Below are positions 1 to 11,140 of a DNA stretch of 57,363 nt, one piece after another. How positions within the stretch are numbered: position 1 is the stretch's first letter; each line of letters opens with the position of its first letter. The translations under genes and the position numbers were made by a program. Location of the stretch: contig NW_014578039.1 in the NCBI RefSeq assembly GCF_000485595.1, positions 20,434 to 77,796 of the forward strand, read 5' to 3'. Source of the stretch: Priapulus caudatus (lineage: Eukaryota; Priapulida; Priapulimorpha; Priapulimorphida; Priapulidae). A model generated the notes under the pieces. It saw only the letters and a list, made by a program, of their open reading frames with translations, ran no database searches and was not told the DNA's origin.

Positions 1-53
1 TAGTATACGCCATTTTTTTAACTGTTGTGCAGTCTATGTTACGCGATACGCGA

Positions 54-255
54 TTGGTGACGGGTTTACGTATATCATCGTAAATTTTAACATTTTAATG
101 AACAGTATATTATGGGAATGGTGACGGTTCGACATACGAATATCATCGTACATTTTATAATTTTTGTGAACAGTATATTATGCGAGTGGTGACGGTTTGA
201 CGTATGAATATCATCGTAAGTTTTATAGTGTTAATGAACAGTATATCATCGTAAA
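54..255. repeat. 68-bp tandem repeat, about three units
   Basis: The word atatcatcg recurs at 72, 140 and 208, exactly 68 bases apart. It is embedded in longer units that also share tggtgacgg and gaacagtatat. The third unit decays around 255. It is AT-rich and has no coding potential. Confidence 0.85.
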
Positions 256-529
256 ATTTTGGAGAGTGTTAACGAGCGGTGTAATTACAATTTATGATAA
301 TACGGGACATGTTACGGTTGCGGCTTTACTCGGATTAGGATAGTGTACGGTTACGGTACGCGTTTGTTAATATATTATGGGGATACGTTTAAACGGTTAC
401 AGGTTACCAACAGACATAGCACAGGAACAGTACAGTCGGGCACATAGCCCCACAATTTTTATATAAACGTTTTTCAGCCAGGAGTCTGACCAAGTCGATA
501 CATTCGACTTTTTCTAGGGCGGGGTGAAA

Positions 530-973
530 TGTAGGACCGTGAGATTCCCGACAAATACTATTTCTCACACCGCCTAGGTGATCAACGAAATGGACCGGGG
601 ACAGCTCTGCTGACCACCAACCACATACTTGCGGGTCCTAAATAAATCAGCATTGTCACAAGGCGGTCAGTAACCGAGGCCACCCCGTACGTGTCCCACA
701 GATGTCATTAAGGGAGAACCCTAATGACAGGCGGTGGCGGCACGGACGGGGTTCGACGGCCTTCGACGAGGACCGCCGCGCGGTAGCGAGGTCGAGAGAG
801 ACGGATAAAAGGGAGGGTTCGAGTGAGTTCGAGAAAGACCCCGGCTAGGAGTTGGTATGTGTACACTGTCACTGTTCGTGTTTAGAATAAAGCTATAAGT
901 TGTTTACCGTTTACATCATCGTTACGTCTACTATCTACGAGCTACTGTCTACAAGCGTACATTCAACCCTACA
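530..973 (+). mobile_element. Candidate LTR of an unidentified retroelement
   Basis: The segment starts TGTAGG and ends CCTACA, a perfect 6-bp terminal inverted pair of LTR type. A purine-rich stretch (agggcggggtgaaa) lies immediately before it, as a polypurine tract does before a 3' LTR. Inside, a TATA-like gataaaag near 804 precedes an AATAAA near 888 by about 80 bases, giving a plausible U3-R-U5 order. A near-palindrome (gtcatta...taatgac, 704-728) also lies inside. No target-site duplication or second LTR is visible, so this is a structural inference only. Confidence 0.4.
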
Positions 974-2520
974 TATGTGCTACACTAGGCACTGACCAAC
1001 GGCCATCGCAATCCTTTCTTTTAATTAGAGTCCGATTGCGCTGGTCCGTACCAGTTGTAAGTGCGCTGTTTCATGCAGCACGAAGCGAACTGCACGACAC
1101 GGTTGCACAGCTGAGGGAATCGACGGGAAGGGTTCCGTCGGTCAAAGGACGACATTGCGGTCTTGCCTAGTCCCGGTGCGGTTCCACACCCGCTTCCTAC
1201 CACAGCCGGACCGGCCCAGCCCTTACAGCCAATGCTTTTGCGGAAGTTACGCAACTGCAGGGTCATACATGACGGCACCATTGCTCATTGCCTGTGGTGA
1301 ATTTTAAGGAATATATAAAGGTTTCTGGGTGTAAAGTTGAAACGATCGCTGAACAATTGAAATGAATAAGCCACTTCGTAGTTAGGTATTTTTCAATAAG
1401 AAACGATGGAAACGGAGTCAATTAAGGTAAATTAGTAAATGTTAAAGGTTAATATTTGTTCACCTTGAAAGTAACATAAGCACATCAATTCAAGTTTAAG
1501 TAGAAACATTAACATATTCTTGTTATATCGGACACTAGCCCTGGCACATTAACTCGAATGCTTGCTCATGATGCATTTTTTGTTTTGCTACTGCGCCACT
1601 TCCCTCTGTGTGACAAGCCACGCTCTTGACAGTTTCACGTTCACTCTTTCTTTGTTACACATCATCATATACTGCTACTTTTTAGCAATAGTATTTGACC
1701 ATTATCTCTATTGTAACGATCATATCAATTATAATGGTACAGTACTTTTTACCAATAGTATTTGTTATTTGAAATTACATCCACACATTATCCTTTGTTC
1801 TTCCTAAAACACATGAGAATTTCATAATGTCCTCTGGATTACATGAAACAAAAGGGGAACAAAAATGTTATGAAGAACTTACCGCTCATTCCTTTTTGAC
1901 CCATGACGTCGACAGTAAAGCAACTGCATGAGCTTTATCTGTAAATAGCACAACTGCGTATTCACCTGCTTGCCGAAGCGCCTAAGTACAAATGTCCTGT
2001 CATGCCAGTGGCCGCAGCAGAACGGCTTCAACTAGCGTTCCCTCGAATGGCGGCGGCCCAAGCAACTGCATCTGCACCTGATGGTGCACCTGCTCGCGTG
2101 GAGAATGTCGATGTCTAAGTACACATTACATACATTCATGTCATCTGTTGTTATATACTGTTCATATATGTGGATCAATGAATGTGTGGTGGAGGCGAAA
2201 TTGAAGTATGAAAGTACCTATTGCGTCAGTTCTGCAGTGTTTTCAACACTTTCATCACATGTAGTGTTATTGCTTCACTAACAGGAATTGTCTAGAGTAA
2301 GAGGCAAATGCGTAACGACATTTCTAGATTACAATTCTGAAGTAGTCGTTGAAACCTCATTTTTGCGCCAAACCTTTCCGTCTTAGACTCTTACGTGCAA
2401 GTATAGAATATGTGAGTTCCATGACATATTCTGACACACTCATTCAATGACGTGTCCTTCCGAAATTCTTTGTTACTGTAATGTATTAGGTTTTCAATAT
2501 AATAATAGTTACCGCTGTAC
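974..2520. other. No recognisable gene
   Basis: Only short, unconserved open frames occur on both strands, including an 86-codon one on - at 1021-1281 with no motif I recognise. The middle is AT-rich with poly-T runs. I see no domain, repeat or RNA gene. Confidence 0.5.
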
Positions 2521-2690
2521 GGTGGCGCCGCCACCCGGTTCTAACAGAAAAATAAAAGATGGATGATTATACGACAAGCTATTGAATATTAGTCCCTTAC
2601 TAAGGCCGTGAGCCGGGCATAGAGCCGAGGTGCGAGGACATAACAGTGGCGACGAGGTAGTTAAAGTCTTGGAGAGTCGTTTGATGCATA

Positions 2691-3260
2691 ATGGCAGCCA
2701 TAAGTTTGGAAATTGGAGCCGTAAGACCGTTCGATATGACAGGCCATGCTTCCAAGTTGGGACCACGCTGGACCGCATGGAAGAAATCGTTCCAGTACTT
2801 TCTCGACGCAAAAACGGTGGTAAATGCGACACAAAAACGGGCATTGTTGCTCCACACGGCGGGGCCAGAAGTACAAGAACTGTTTGACACTTTGCCAGAC
2901 CCTGGTCCAGGCCCAACCAGAGTAGATACGGACGGGAGAGAAATCCCGGAGGCACCATGTGTGTATACACATGCTGTACGCACATTGGATGGATACTTTA
3001 TCACTAAGGTGAATGAGCCCTATGAAAGACATGTTTTCCGTAGATTGCCTCAGGATTCTGGGGAGACTGTGGATAAATTTGTGTCACGTCTTCGTGCCCA
3101 GGCAAAGTTCTGTAACTTCCCGAATGTGGACGAGGAAATTCGGGATCAGTTGATTGAAAAGTGTTCTTCAGCTAAACTGAGGCGAAAATGTCTTGAGCAA
3201 GACAGACTGCCATTAGCCAGAGCTTGTGAGTTGGCGCGTGCATATGAAGCTGTAGACTAG
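2691..3260 (+). pseudogene. Gag of Gypsy A
   Basis: This open frame of 189 codons has the organisation of a Gypsy capsid protein. Near residue 28 is a W-x-x-W-K-K-x-F-x-x-F segment. A helical body follows (RALLLHTAGPEVQELFDTL), then Y-E-R-H-V-F-R near residue 105, and a C-terminal helix ending ARACELARAYEAVD. It would form the particle shell in the cytoplasm. It ends in TAG, and the knuckle domain follows in another frame 23 bases later, so the natural gag-pol frame is broken. The start ATG shown is the first in frame and the true start could be slightly upstream. The family is secure, but the element is dead. Confidence 0.75.
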
Positions 3261-3282
3261 CAGATGAAGTCAATGGGTAGTA

Positions 3283-3508
3283 GTGAGGCCACGAGTAGTG
3301 AAAATGAAACCATTCAGTTTCAGTCAGCCACGAAAAATTGGTAAGCCATCCAAGTTCAAAAAAGGAAATCGTCGACCTAGTGCAGACGGGGCTAGGCACT
3401 CTAGTGGAGGTAGTCGACCCTATCGGAATGACAAGTGTTATCGTTGCGGAAAACGGGGTCCTTTTGGTCGAGACCCAACTTGTCCAGCCAAATCGGTGGA
3501 ATCACCTT
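3283..3508 (+). pseudogene. Nucleocapsid knuckle remnant of Gypsy A
   Basis: A basic stretch rich in K, R, S and G is followed by CYRCGKRGPFGRDPTCPAK. This has the spacing of a retroelement CCHC zinc knuckle, but the expected histidine is absent, so metal binding is doubtful. The frame then runs straight into RT-connection sequence at 3509, with the rest of the knuckle region, the protease and the polymerase core deleted. Confidence 0.65.
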
Positions 3509-4040
3509 TCCTTCCACATCTCTCACAGCACACAGCACCATTGAGAGAACTCCTCAAGAAAGGATCGACCTTCAGATGGACAGGGTCACATCAAGCTAGC
3601 TTTGACAAAGTCAAAAGTCTCATTTGTCGTGAGGTTACCCTCAGCTACTTTGACCCTGGGAAACCATCTGTACTCCAGGTAGATGCTTCAAGCAGAGGCT
3701 TGGCGGCCGTCCTTATACAAGATGGCTAGCTTATCGCATTCACGTCCAAATCGCTTAGTGACTATGAACAACGTTACGCGAACATTGAACGTGAGTTACT
3801 CGCCGTAGTCTATGGCTGTGAGAAGTTCCATACGTACCTGTATGGCAAACACTTCCTTGTGGAATCTGACCACAAACCGCTGGAGATGATTCACCTGAAG
3901 AACATCTCAGCTGCGCCACAAAGACTGCAGCGCATGCTCCTTCGCATTCAGCATTACGACTTGACAATCCAATACAAATCTGGAAAAGAAGTTATGCTAG
4001 CAGATGCCCTATCCCGTACACCTGGCCGTACGCCGACAAG
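3509..4040 (+). pseudogene. RT connection and RNase H domain of Gypsy A
   Basis: The translation reads through the characteristic loading segment (SPFLPHLSQHTAPLRELLKK), then Y-F-D-P-G-K-P, then QVDASSRGLAAVLIQDG with the first RNase H aspartate. A TAG at 3727-3729 interrupts it. The same frame then continues with ERELLAVVYG (catalytic E), ESDHKPLE (D) and LADALSR (D). All four RNase H acidic positions are therefore present across one nonsense codon. Its first 330 bases are almost identical to 36829-37137. Confidence 0.8.
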
Positions 4041-4205
4041 ATTTTCAATGACTATATTCCCCGATTCGGATTCCCGGGAAGGATCCACCATGACCAGTGT
4101 CGGGAGTTTGAAAATCAGCTATTCCATCCGCTTTAGAAGAGATGTGGCATCGGTCGCTCGAGAACAACTCCATACCACCCAGCGGGGAATGGACAATGTG
4201 AGTGA

Positions 4206-4470
4206 TTGAATCGGATGATTTTGGCAATGCTGCGAACCCTGGAGAAGACCCACAAGACTAACTGGAAGTGTCATGTTAATCACGTCGTGCATGCCTATAA
4301 CTGCACGAAGCATGAATCCACTCGTTACTCTCCGTTCAGGCTTCTGTTTGGTCGTTCCCCCCCTCCGATTGCCGATCGACCTTATCTTTGGGTGTGAAAG
4401 TGGAGAGGGCAGCATCACTGTCGAGAAGTGGATGAACAGGATGAAGGAGTCCTACCTGGCCAGGTAGAAG
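4206..4470 (+). pseudogene. Integrase C-terminal core remnant of Gypsy A
   Basis: The stretch [20 protein letters not shown] followed by [10 protein letters not shown] is the signature after the catalytic glutamate of Gypsy integrases (the A-Y-N-x-T-x-H-x-S-T-G-Y-S-P-x-x-L-x-F-G-R motif). The N-terminal zinc domain and most of the DDE core are missing. It ends near the boundary with U-cassette sequence. Confidence 0.65.
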
Positions 4471-4699
4471 ATTCGGCGCTCCCAGGAAAAGGGCAAGAAG
4501 AATCATGATCGTTGTCTTCGCAGTTCCATTCTTCAAGAAGGGGATAGAGTTCTCGTTCGCAACCTCAATGAGAGAAGGGGCCGGGCAAGTTACGAAGGAA
4601 TTAGGAGGAAGACATACAGGTCGTCACTCGACGGATGTCACCACACTAGCTGAGCCAAATGAAACTGTCACTGGATAAATTTTCTGAAAGTCGCCAGTA

Positions 4700-4980
4700 T
4701 AGACCCTTCTTAATTATTATTCATGCCCTGGGGTCACGCACGAAAACGACGCTAAGCTAGGCAATTTTGTAAACAATGGCTGCCGGTGCGTCAGTATCTT
4801 CAGACTATCCGCAATTACCTGACATCACATTCTCATCCGTGGAGGCGTTTATAAAAGAAAATTGCACGAGCTCTGGGAAAGAGCAAATGAAGAAGGGATT
4901 CAAGTATTATAGTGAGAAGTATGTTCATTCTGTCGCAGGTAAGAATTTCATATTCAGAAAAATAATGGCCAGCATCAAAC
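4700..4980 (+). mobile_element. Orphan left end of an ISL2EU-like transposon
   Basis: This repeats 6880-7140: the same tatagaccc terminus, the same TIR, and the same first coding exon of the SWIM/YqaJ gene (4776-4938, start MAAGASVS, splice donor GCAG|GTAAG). Unlike the copy at 6956 this exon has no stop. Near 4980 it breaks into U-cassette sequence. In both places U-intron sequence (cactggataaatttt) lies just upstream. Confidence 0.75.
4776..4938 (+). pseudogene. First exon of the SWIM/YqaJ gene, orphan copy
   Basis: The 54-codon exon is open from ATG to a GTAAG donor. It contains a short helical region (FSSVEAFIKEN) and ends YVHSVAG. It cannot be joined to a downstream SWIM exon locally, because U sequence follows. 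It is probably a by-product of local duplication rather than a functional gene. Confidence 0.6.
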
Positions 4981-5046
4981 TTTTAGGGCCCCCATCCATT
5001 TCGCCACATATGGCATTAATGAGTGAAGTCATCCATCTATTTCCAG

Positions 5047-5264
5047 GCAAAATATTCCAATAATCGGAAGCAATAAAATCCGAACAACGATTGTTAAGGA
5101 AAGTTGTTGCCAAACTAAGACATGGACGAGGGCAGCTCCGTGAGGATCAGAATGTGGATGATGGGGTGGAAGTGCTTCCAGAAGGGGCATTCCCTATACA
5201 ATTAAAGGAGGGTCTTCTCGTGTTCGAGAGGAAACTCAAAGAAAAGGCATTTAAAAATCAGGTG
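5047..5264 (+). pseudogene. U exon S3: coiled-coil segment (copy 1)
   Basis: The exon is bounded by tatttccag and a GTAAG donor. It encodes a charged helical segment (EAIKSEQRLLRKVVAKL, then an acidic loop VDDGVEVLPEG, then LLVFERKLKEKAF). That composition and heptad-like spacing suggest a coiled coil just before the DUF4806-like exon. A TAA interrupts the fifth codon of the exon. The copy at 14248-14465 is uninterrupted. Confidence 0.6.
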
Positions 5265-5308
5265 GTAAGTTTCAGACAGTTTTATGCCTATTGTCTGCTT
5301 TATTAACG

Positions 5309-6333
5309 TGTAGCGTCTCAGGATGGTTCTCATTAAATGTCATTTTGTTTTGTTCCTAAAATTGTGGAGGGATAAATCTGAGTATTTGTTCCTTTTTGCG
5401 GTTTGATGATTTTTTGATAACGTTATGTATATTCATGATGTGTTTTTATATGTTGTCGAATCATGCACTATATTATATGCATGTCATTGGTCACGTGAGG
5501 TAAACGACCAATGGGGGTTCGACACACTCAGGTTGCTGGACATTTTTGTTTTTTTGGACACGTCAAGTGGGAGGTGGATAGTGGCAGCTGAACCACGTAG
5601 CTGCACAACGAATTCAACTTAATTGCTGCGCCGAAACTACGGGCTAACAGATAGCTGCAACCGCTGGTGGCGTGCAACAGTGTGTCGGGAGTGAATAGCC
5701 TGACTTAGGAAGAGGATTTGATTTGAGCGACAAACCCGGGCATAAACTAAAAAGGATTTGTGCCCGCCTTCTCGACGTCCGGCAGCTTACAGGTACAGCT
5801 CACCTCCACGCCGCTCAGCCCTGTTCCTGGTCGACTTTCTGATAAACCGTTTTGCGGAGGGCTGTTTTTCCATCCCGGTCATTCTACTCGCCGTGACCGG
5901 CGTCAACTGCATCGTCACCAGACGATTTCAACGACTTGGGACTAGTTACTCCGTAGCATATTCGCTAAAACTGCGGCGGCCTTCCGCATTATAAACAGAG
6001 CCATTTTTTGTTTGGGACTAGTTACTCCGTAGCATATTCGCTAAAACTGCGGCGGCCTTCCGCATTATAAACAGAGCCATTTTTTGTTCTGGGATTTACA
6101 TTGTTTTGTGATTTGTTATTTTATGCAAAAGTAATTTCTGGATAGCCCTGCTGTAATAAACATACTAGAAATTACCACTTGTTCTTGCTTAAGTTATTCT
6201 TGTGAGGTCACTCAAAAAGGTGAGGAGGTTGTAGAACACGCATGCGCAGATGTGGGTTGGCACATGATGTTTGTGTTTGGATAAACACAATATACACAAA
6301 CATATCCAACCCAAAAACCTACATTCTCCCACA
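5309..6333 (+). mobile_element. Solo LTR, 1,025 bp, in the U intron
   Basis: The other U copies run ttcacg|taaggc at this place. Here the sequence reads taacg|TGTAGCG and resumes ...CCCACA|aacgtaag. The insert therefore begins TG, ends CA and is flanked by AACG at 5305-5308 and 6334-6337. AATAAA near 6155 gives a polyadenylation signal. A 76-bp internal tandem duplication is present. No internal coding region remains, so it is a solo LTR. Confidence 0.75.
5938..6089. repeat. 76-bp perfect or near-perfect tandem duplication inside the solo LTR
   Basis: The block starting gggactagttactccg at 5938 and ending in ccattttttg is repeated immediately from 6014. Its position in U3 could double promoter or enhancer elements of the LTR. 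Confidence 0.85.
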
Positions 6334-6605
6334 AACGTAAGACAACACTGGTCAATGATGATTCATTAAATTCTGACGTATAAGGGGAAACCTGTGGCCC
6401 GCCATATTTACATGAATTATTGGAAGGGTCTCTGCAGTCCATGTTATAAATCTGACAGCCTCGGTATTTTATCAAACTACTTTTAGTACCTGCCTTCTAG
6501 TTTACATCAATATCTATTTCTGATAGTAAAATTAGTGTAGAGATTTCCTAAAGGTAATTGATTACCTGGATTATGCCTCTAATTTACAATTTGTTTGTTT
6601 TACAG

Positions 6606-6771
6606 GTTAAATACTTAAGTGTATTTGGAAGCCATGATATGGGCCATGAAACCCGCAGGATTTTGGGAGAGGTTCTAGCCAACGAGGTTGCGGCAGGTTA
6701 TAACTTAAGTGGGACAGGACTGAAAGGGAAGGGTTGCTTCAAGGACCTCACATTGTACCGGGCTATATTTA
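6606..6771 (+). pseudogene. U exon S4: DUF4806-like domain (copy 1)
   Basis: The exon starts after gttttacag and ends before GTAAG. It encodes about 55 residues: LSVFGSHDMGHETRRILGEV, then LANEVAAGYNLSGTG, then KGCFKDLTLYRAIF. The order helix, L-x-N-E-x-A-x-x-Y-x-x-x-G, then K-x-x-F-K-D-L-x-L-Y-R-A-I matches what I know of DUF4806 domains. That family is uncharacterised, widespread in invertebrates and often repetitive. No function can be assigned. Confidence 0.5.
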
Positions 6772-6879
6772 GTAAGAATGACTTTAATTTAATTTCTTAA
6801 TCTACCCGCATGAGAGGCATAAGTAAAAGCTGAGCCAAATGAAACTGTCACTGGATAAATTTTTTCAAACTCGCCAGTA

Positions 6880-6965
6880 TAGACCCTTCTTAATTAGCAT
6901 TCATGACCTGGGGCCACGCACGAAAACGAGGCTAACCTAGGCAATTTTGTAAACAATGGCTGCCG
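6880..6965 (+). repeat. Left terminal inverted repeat of the ISL2EU-like element
   Basis: About 85 bases match the complement of 11132-11217 with a handful of differences. The inner part reads aattttgtaaacaATGGCTGC, so the TIR includes the start codon of the SWIM/YqaJ gene. Confidence 0.85.
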
Positions 6966-9081
6966 GTGCGTCAGTATCGGCAGACTATCTGCAATTACCT
7001 GACATTACATTCTCATCCGTGGAGGCGTTTATAAAAGAAAACTGCACGAGCTCTGGGAAATAGCAAATGAACAAGGGATTCACGTCTTATAGTGTTCATT
7101 CTGTCGCAGGTAAGAATTTCATATTCAGCAAAATAATGGCAGGCATGTAATCTGTAAATGTAGCCTAATGTACAGTGCTCGCCGAATCATTTTATACGTT
7201 AATCATGTTTCGATCCTATTTGACTATGAATTAATGAATGCACGTTCAATAACTTTCGTCAACATAGAGAATTTGTTTGTGTTCATGATTAATATAGAAT
7301 TAAAATATTGACTTCAGTGTATCAAGATGAAACAGGCTACCTTGCAGTAGGAAAGTGTTACAGGTCGCAGAGAAAAAACGAATCTCCACATGACGTCAGG
7401 GTTAGCATATGCAGTGTATTAATTTTTTAATTATTTGTTGTCTTACTAGCCATTATACCTAGCTATTTACATCTAACTATTAACTTAACTATGTCTATAA
7501 AATATATTGTTCTAAATATTGCATGGTTTGTCGTTTCTGATTCTAATCAATCTTAGTATGAAAGTTGACAATGCCGCCTGCACATGCATTATTGGACAAA
7601 GTGGATACTGTGGGCATGTGACAGCGCTACTCTACCAACTGGCATATTATAAACACATGGGGTTTACCGTAATTTCAACGGATGTGGCAAAGACATCTTT
7701 ACGACAGACTTGGCATGTGCCAAGAGGAGAAAAATTACAGGGGGACAAAATTGATGACATTGTTGTACAAAGTTATGATAGAGATGAACCACAGAGGGTA
7801 ACAAAGGGAATCAAGTAAACACTTTTTAATCCTATTTCTGGTGATACATGTATCAATGTTAATAACTTGTTAGATGAAGTTAACGAGATGGGCATTTTAT
7901 TCAGCACTGTAGTTGAGCCTACCAATGAAATGGCGGCGACAGCATATGGAGATTTTCAGAAAGGAAGCAAGCATACTTTCCTACCAGCAGAAAATAATAA
8001 ATGTGATAAATTTGGTTGATGTCAATATGTTCCCAGTTTTGTCAGTAAATAATGTCATGTTTAATAATGTGTCCACTGTGTTGTGCAACGCAGTGAAAAG
8101 CAGGCAAAAAAACTCGATTCGTTGTTAGTCACCAACATTGAAAGTAGAGAAATAGAAGAAACCGCCCGCCGTCAGTCTGGGGACCCTAAGTGGCACAAGA
8201 TCAGGAAAGACAGAATTCCAGCATCCCATGCAGGAGAAATAGCGAAACGACGTGTAGGTATATAACTTTATCCTACCATGAGTTGACAAGAAATTAAGTA
8301 TATACTACCACATATTTATTCTGGGCTTGTTAAACAGTGAAATTATATCTTTAATATTTATTATAGATGGTAGAAAGCTTGCTGAATGGCTTCAGACAGC
8401 TCGACACATACAAACAGCAGCTATGATACATTGAAACATGGAGTTAATTGTGAAGGTGCGGCAGCACATGCATACATCAAGGTAAATATCCCTAGTTAAC
8501 TCTTGATGTGAATACAATCATGCAAAATGTAGGTGAACACAAATGGGTTAACACCATATATTATACATAAATGAATATATTCACTGTATGGAACAAAAGT
8601 ATCAACAAGAGCCCATCAACTATAGAGTAAACAATGGTAAAAACGAAGTCATTGCTGCATTTGAAGTGGGAACGGAAATGTTTATTGTTATTTCTTTAAG
8701 AAAATGGATGACAATGTCAACATTTACCCATGTGGACTGATTGTGAGTCCACACTGTCAATGGCTAGCAGCATCGCCTGACCGAAAAGTCTACCATCCGG
8801 GTAGAAACCCACCCTATGGTTTGCTCGAAATTAAATGCCCAGTGACGGATGATTTTGAAGTAGTAAAATGCCTTGAATAAGCAGATGGAGGATTTAAATT
8901 GTAGACAAATCACAACTATCACTATCAAATGCAAATTCAGATGGCTGTAGCAGGGCTACAATGGTGCGACTTTTTTGTTTGGCTCAAAAATAATTTCCAC
9001 TTAGAGACTGTCTGGTTTGATCCCATATTCTGGCAAGCTGCAAAAGATAAACTTGACATGTTTTACTTGACATATTATTGA
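6956..9081 (+). pseudogene. SWIM zinc finger and YqaJ-type nuclease gene of the ISL2EU-like element
   Basis: Likely exons are 6956-7109, 7318-7400, 7557 to about 8016, an exon ending 8253, 8367-8481 and 8701-9081, with GT/AG edges. Exon 3 has a SWIM finger: C-T-C, then seven residues, C-G-H, followed by ALLYQLAYYKHMGF. The last exons give the YqaJ/lambda-exonuclease-like fold: SGDPKWHKIRKDRIPASHAG (N-terminal helix), AASPDRKV (metal aspartate), GLLEIKCPV (E-x-K), and YHYQMQIQMAVAG (core Gln helix). Role: element-encoded nuclease, nuclear, exact function unknown. Damage: TAG in exon 1, TAA at 7816-7818, a frameshift in exon 5 and a TAA in the last exon. It ends 108 bp from the convergent transposase gene. 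Confidence 0.7.
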
Positions 9082-9189
9082 AATGAGACCGAGATGTGAG
9101 CGCTATATGAATTATGTTGGATGTAGTTTATGTTATCTGTATAGTATATGATTGATGAATTATTGATGATTGATTGAAATTACATTGAC

Positions 9190-11140
9190 TTAATTTTTCA
9201 GCTTTATCAATGGTCTCCTAAATAAAGTAAGTAAATTAGCAATAGTCCATAGCTGGTTAACTGAACCTGCACTCGACAAGGGAACAGTTGACTGCAAGAG
9301 TCTGTATTCCTTTATTCTCTTGATGTGCCGTTCTACATGGATTCTTAATGAGGCAATTTTCTGGTTGTCTTGTATTTGTGCTGGTGTAAATTGTCCATCA
9401 GCACACAAGAAATGAGGAGTCGCAATTGAAATCCCTGTACCCTTTAAAAGATTGTTCAAAATAAATGCCTTGTCTGCAATGATTTGATCCCCTGGTTCCA
9501 AGAATTTAATAAGACCAGAACGCTACGTAATCTTAATGTCAGACATGCAACCAGAATATAATGATGAAATAAAAGTTGCGGCTCCATGCGATGCAATCCC
9601 AACTAAGCCCTTCCAAGTGTTGTGACTTTTATATGATGAAAACGTTTTTGAGGCCAATGCTAATGATGACGGTGTCTCTGTTAAAATTTCTGTACAGTCT
9701 ATAGTTACACGTGTTCTTGCATACCACAGTTTAAAATCTTGTGGCATATGGTTCAGGACTTTTTCCTTACTGGGCCAGATATTAATGCTTCCAAATGTAA
9801 AGTATAAATAATTTGTCCATGTAATAAGTTTTCTACTCACTGTAGACCTGTGTATGATAAATCTAACAGCTAGATCCTCTGAGAGAATACCATATTTCAA
9901 CATGCACAAGAACATGAACAATTCATCAATAGGGATCACTGACCTTGGACGCCCCGGATAGTGCATTCCTCAGATGGATAGTAGTAAACACTTTTCATTC
10001 GTACAGCTGTTGGTTCGATGACCGAGAAAAGTGCAATAAATAATTTGCAAGTCGGAAAACCTGTGTAAAATTCTATAATGTCATCATCAAATGAAAACCA
10101 TTTAACGCCAAAGCGCTCTATCTGGTTGAGTTTCAGTTCGCTCATTTTTCTCATTTTTCGCCTTGATTTCCAAGTCCTTTTCCACTAAAATTTTTTCTGC
10201 AGTTCCTGCAGTTCCTTGTTACAGCTTGCATGGATATCTTCATAGCTCCTATTAATGAAAAATGCAAGACATCATTTTTGCATACTTCCTTACTAGTTTC
10301 GTACCACTACATGAAATATGTTTAAATAAATGTCGTTTTTTGCGTTCCTCAATTTATTCTTCTATTATTTTATTGAATGGCACCTAGTCCATTTTCTGTA
10401 GTTTGTGATACTGTACTCATGATGACTGCATGAACACATCCTTTCTACTTTTCTATTACTTTTACTTTTTAATTGTCAATTTTATTTAATAAATTTAATC
10501 ATGTCATTTCTGACCACTCATTAGCTTACTCGTTCACGGCAGTCATGTCTGCAGCATCATCACAATTGGACAATGTTTTTGCATCTCCTTCAGTGACGTG
10601 CGAAAGTCTGGTTTTAGGCGACTTTCTTCCAGGCACATCAATTTTCCATTCAAAAATAGAGGGAACTGCACCTGGTTTCAGGCACTTGCGATTAAGGGTG
10701 CACCTGAAATCACTTTTCTGAAAGTGCCTAGAGCACTCAACAGTGTTGCTTCCAATCAAAAGTGAAAAATATTTGATAATAATATTTGATAGTAATGATT
10801 AAAATATAGGCCAAACTTGAATTATATAACATCTTGCTTGCACAATATAAACACCTACTAGTAGTACTGCCTAGAGCAAATTAGTCTCAAAATTTATATT
10901 CCGATTGTCAATGTCACTGTCAGCTAAGCAGCCGTGATTCAATATTTTATTATTTACCTTAAAGAGTGGCCCTTCATCACGGCGTATTGCAATAATCCAT
11001 AATTTTCTCAACTCCTGTCTTTTCATTGATGGGATATGGTGAAAACTTAGCTCATTATTAATTCTCCCATTGCTGTTGCACTTCAGCACACAGCAATATT
11101 CATCACGGTTTTTTCCCGGCTGTGTTGCCTGAGCAGCCAT
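9190..11140 (-). pseudogene. THAP-HTH-DDE_Tnp_4 transposase of the ISL2EU-like element
   Basis: The minus-strand order is a THAP domain split over two exons, then helix-turn-helix and catalytic core. The first THAP part is about 11140-10957 (C-x4-C, SFHHIPS, LRKLWIIAI). The second is about 10757-10640 (V-E-C-S-R-H-F and the terminal AVPSIF). From 10154 the core reads FYTGFPT, GRPRSVIPIDELFMFLCML, HRSTVSRKLITW (HTH), TIDCTEI (first Asp), TWKGLVGI, IADKAF (second Asp), and SLRIHVERHIKRIKEY (Glu). All three catalytic residues are present. One TAG near 9520 separates the two halves of the core, and the open frames at 9936-10154 and 9523-9966 need a small intron or frameshift to join. It would bind the TIRs and cut and paste the element. 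This gene is close to intact. Confidence 0.75.

Larger units (their letters stand above)
2521..4640 (+). mobile_element. Ty3/Gypsy retrotransposon remnant A, internally deleted and chimeric
   Basis: It reads as leader (ataacagtggcgacgagg at 2640-2657, a typical Gypsy post-PBS sequence), gag, a nucleocapsid-like knuckle, the RT connection with RNase H, and a short integrase remnant. Protease and the RT fingers and palm are missing. At 3509 the sequence switches to one nearly identical to Gypsy B from 36829, although the two gag genes are unrelated in sequence. No LTR is seen on either side. It ends where the U-cassette intron sequence begins, near 4645. Confidence 0.8.
4981..6869 (+). repeat. 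U cassette, copy 1 (exons S3 and S4), split by a solo LTR
   Basis: This holds two exons that recur at 12595-12812, 14248-14942, 37669-38358 and 44918-45794. Here their intron carries an extra 1,025-bp LTR. The copy ends in intron sequence (ctgagccaaatgaaactg) directly followed by the left end of the complete ISL2EU-like element. Confidence 0.8.

Noticed and set aside
1021-1281. 86-codon minus-strand frame
   Set aside because: No recognisable motif, and the surrounding sequence gives no splice or promoter support.
2509-3032. Minus-strand frames of 123-158 codons
   Set aside because: Antisense shadows of the Gypsy A gag.
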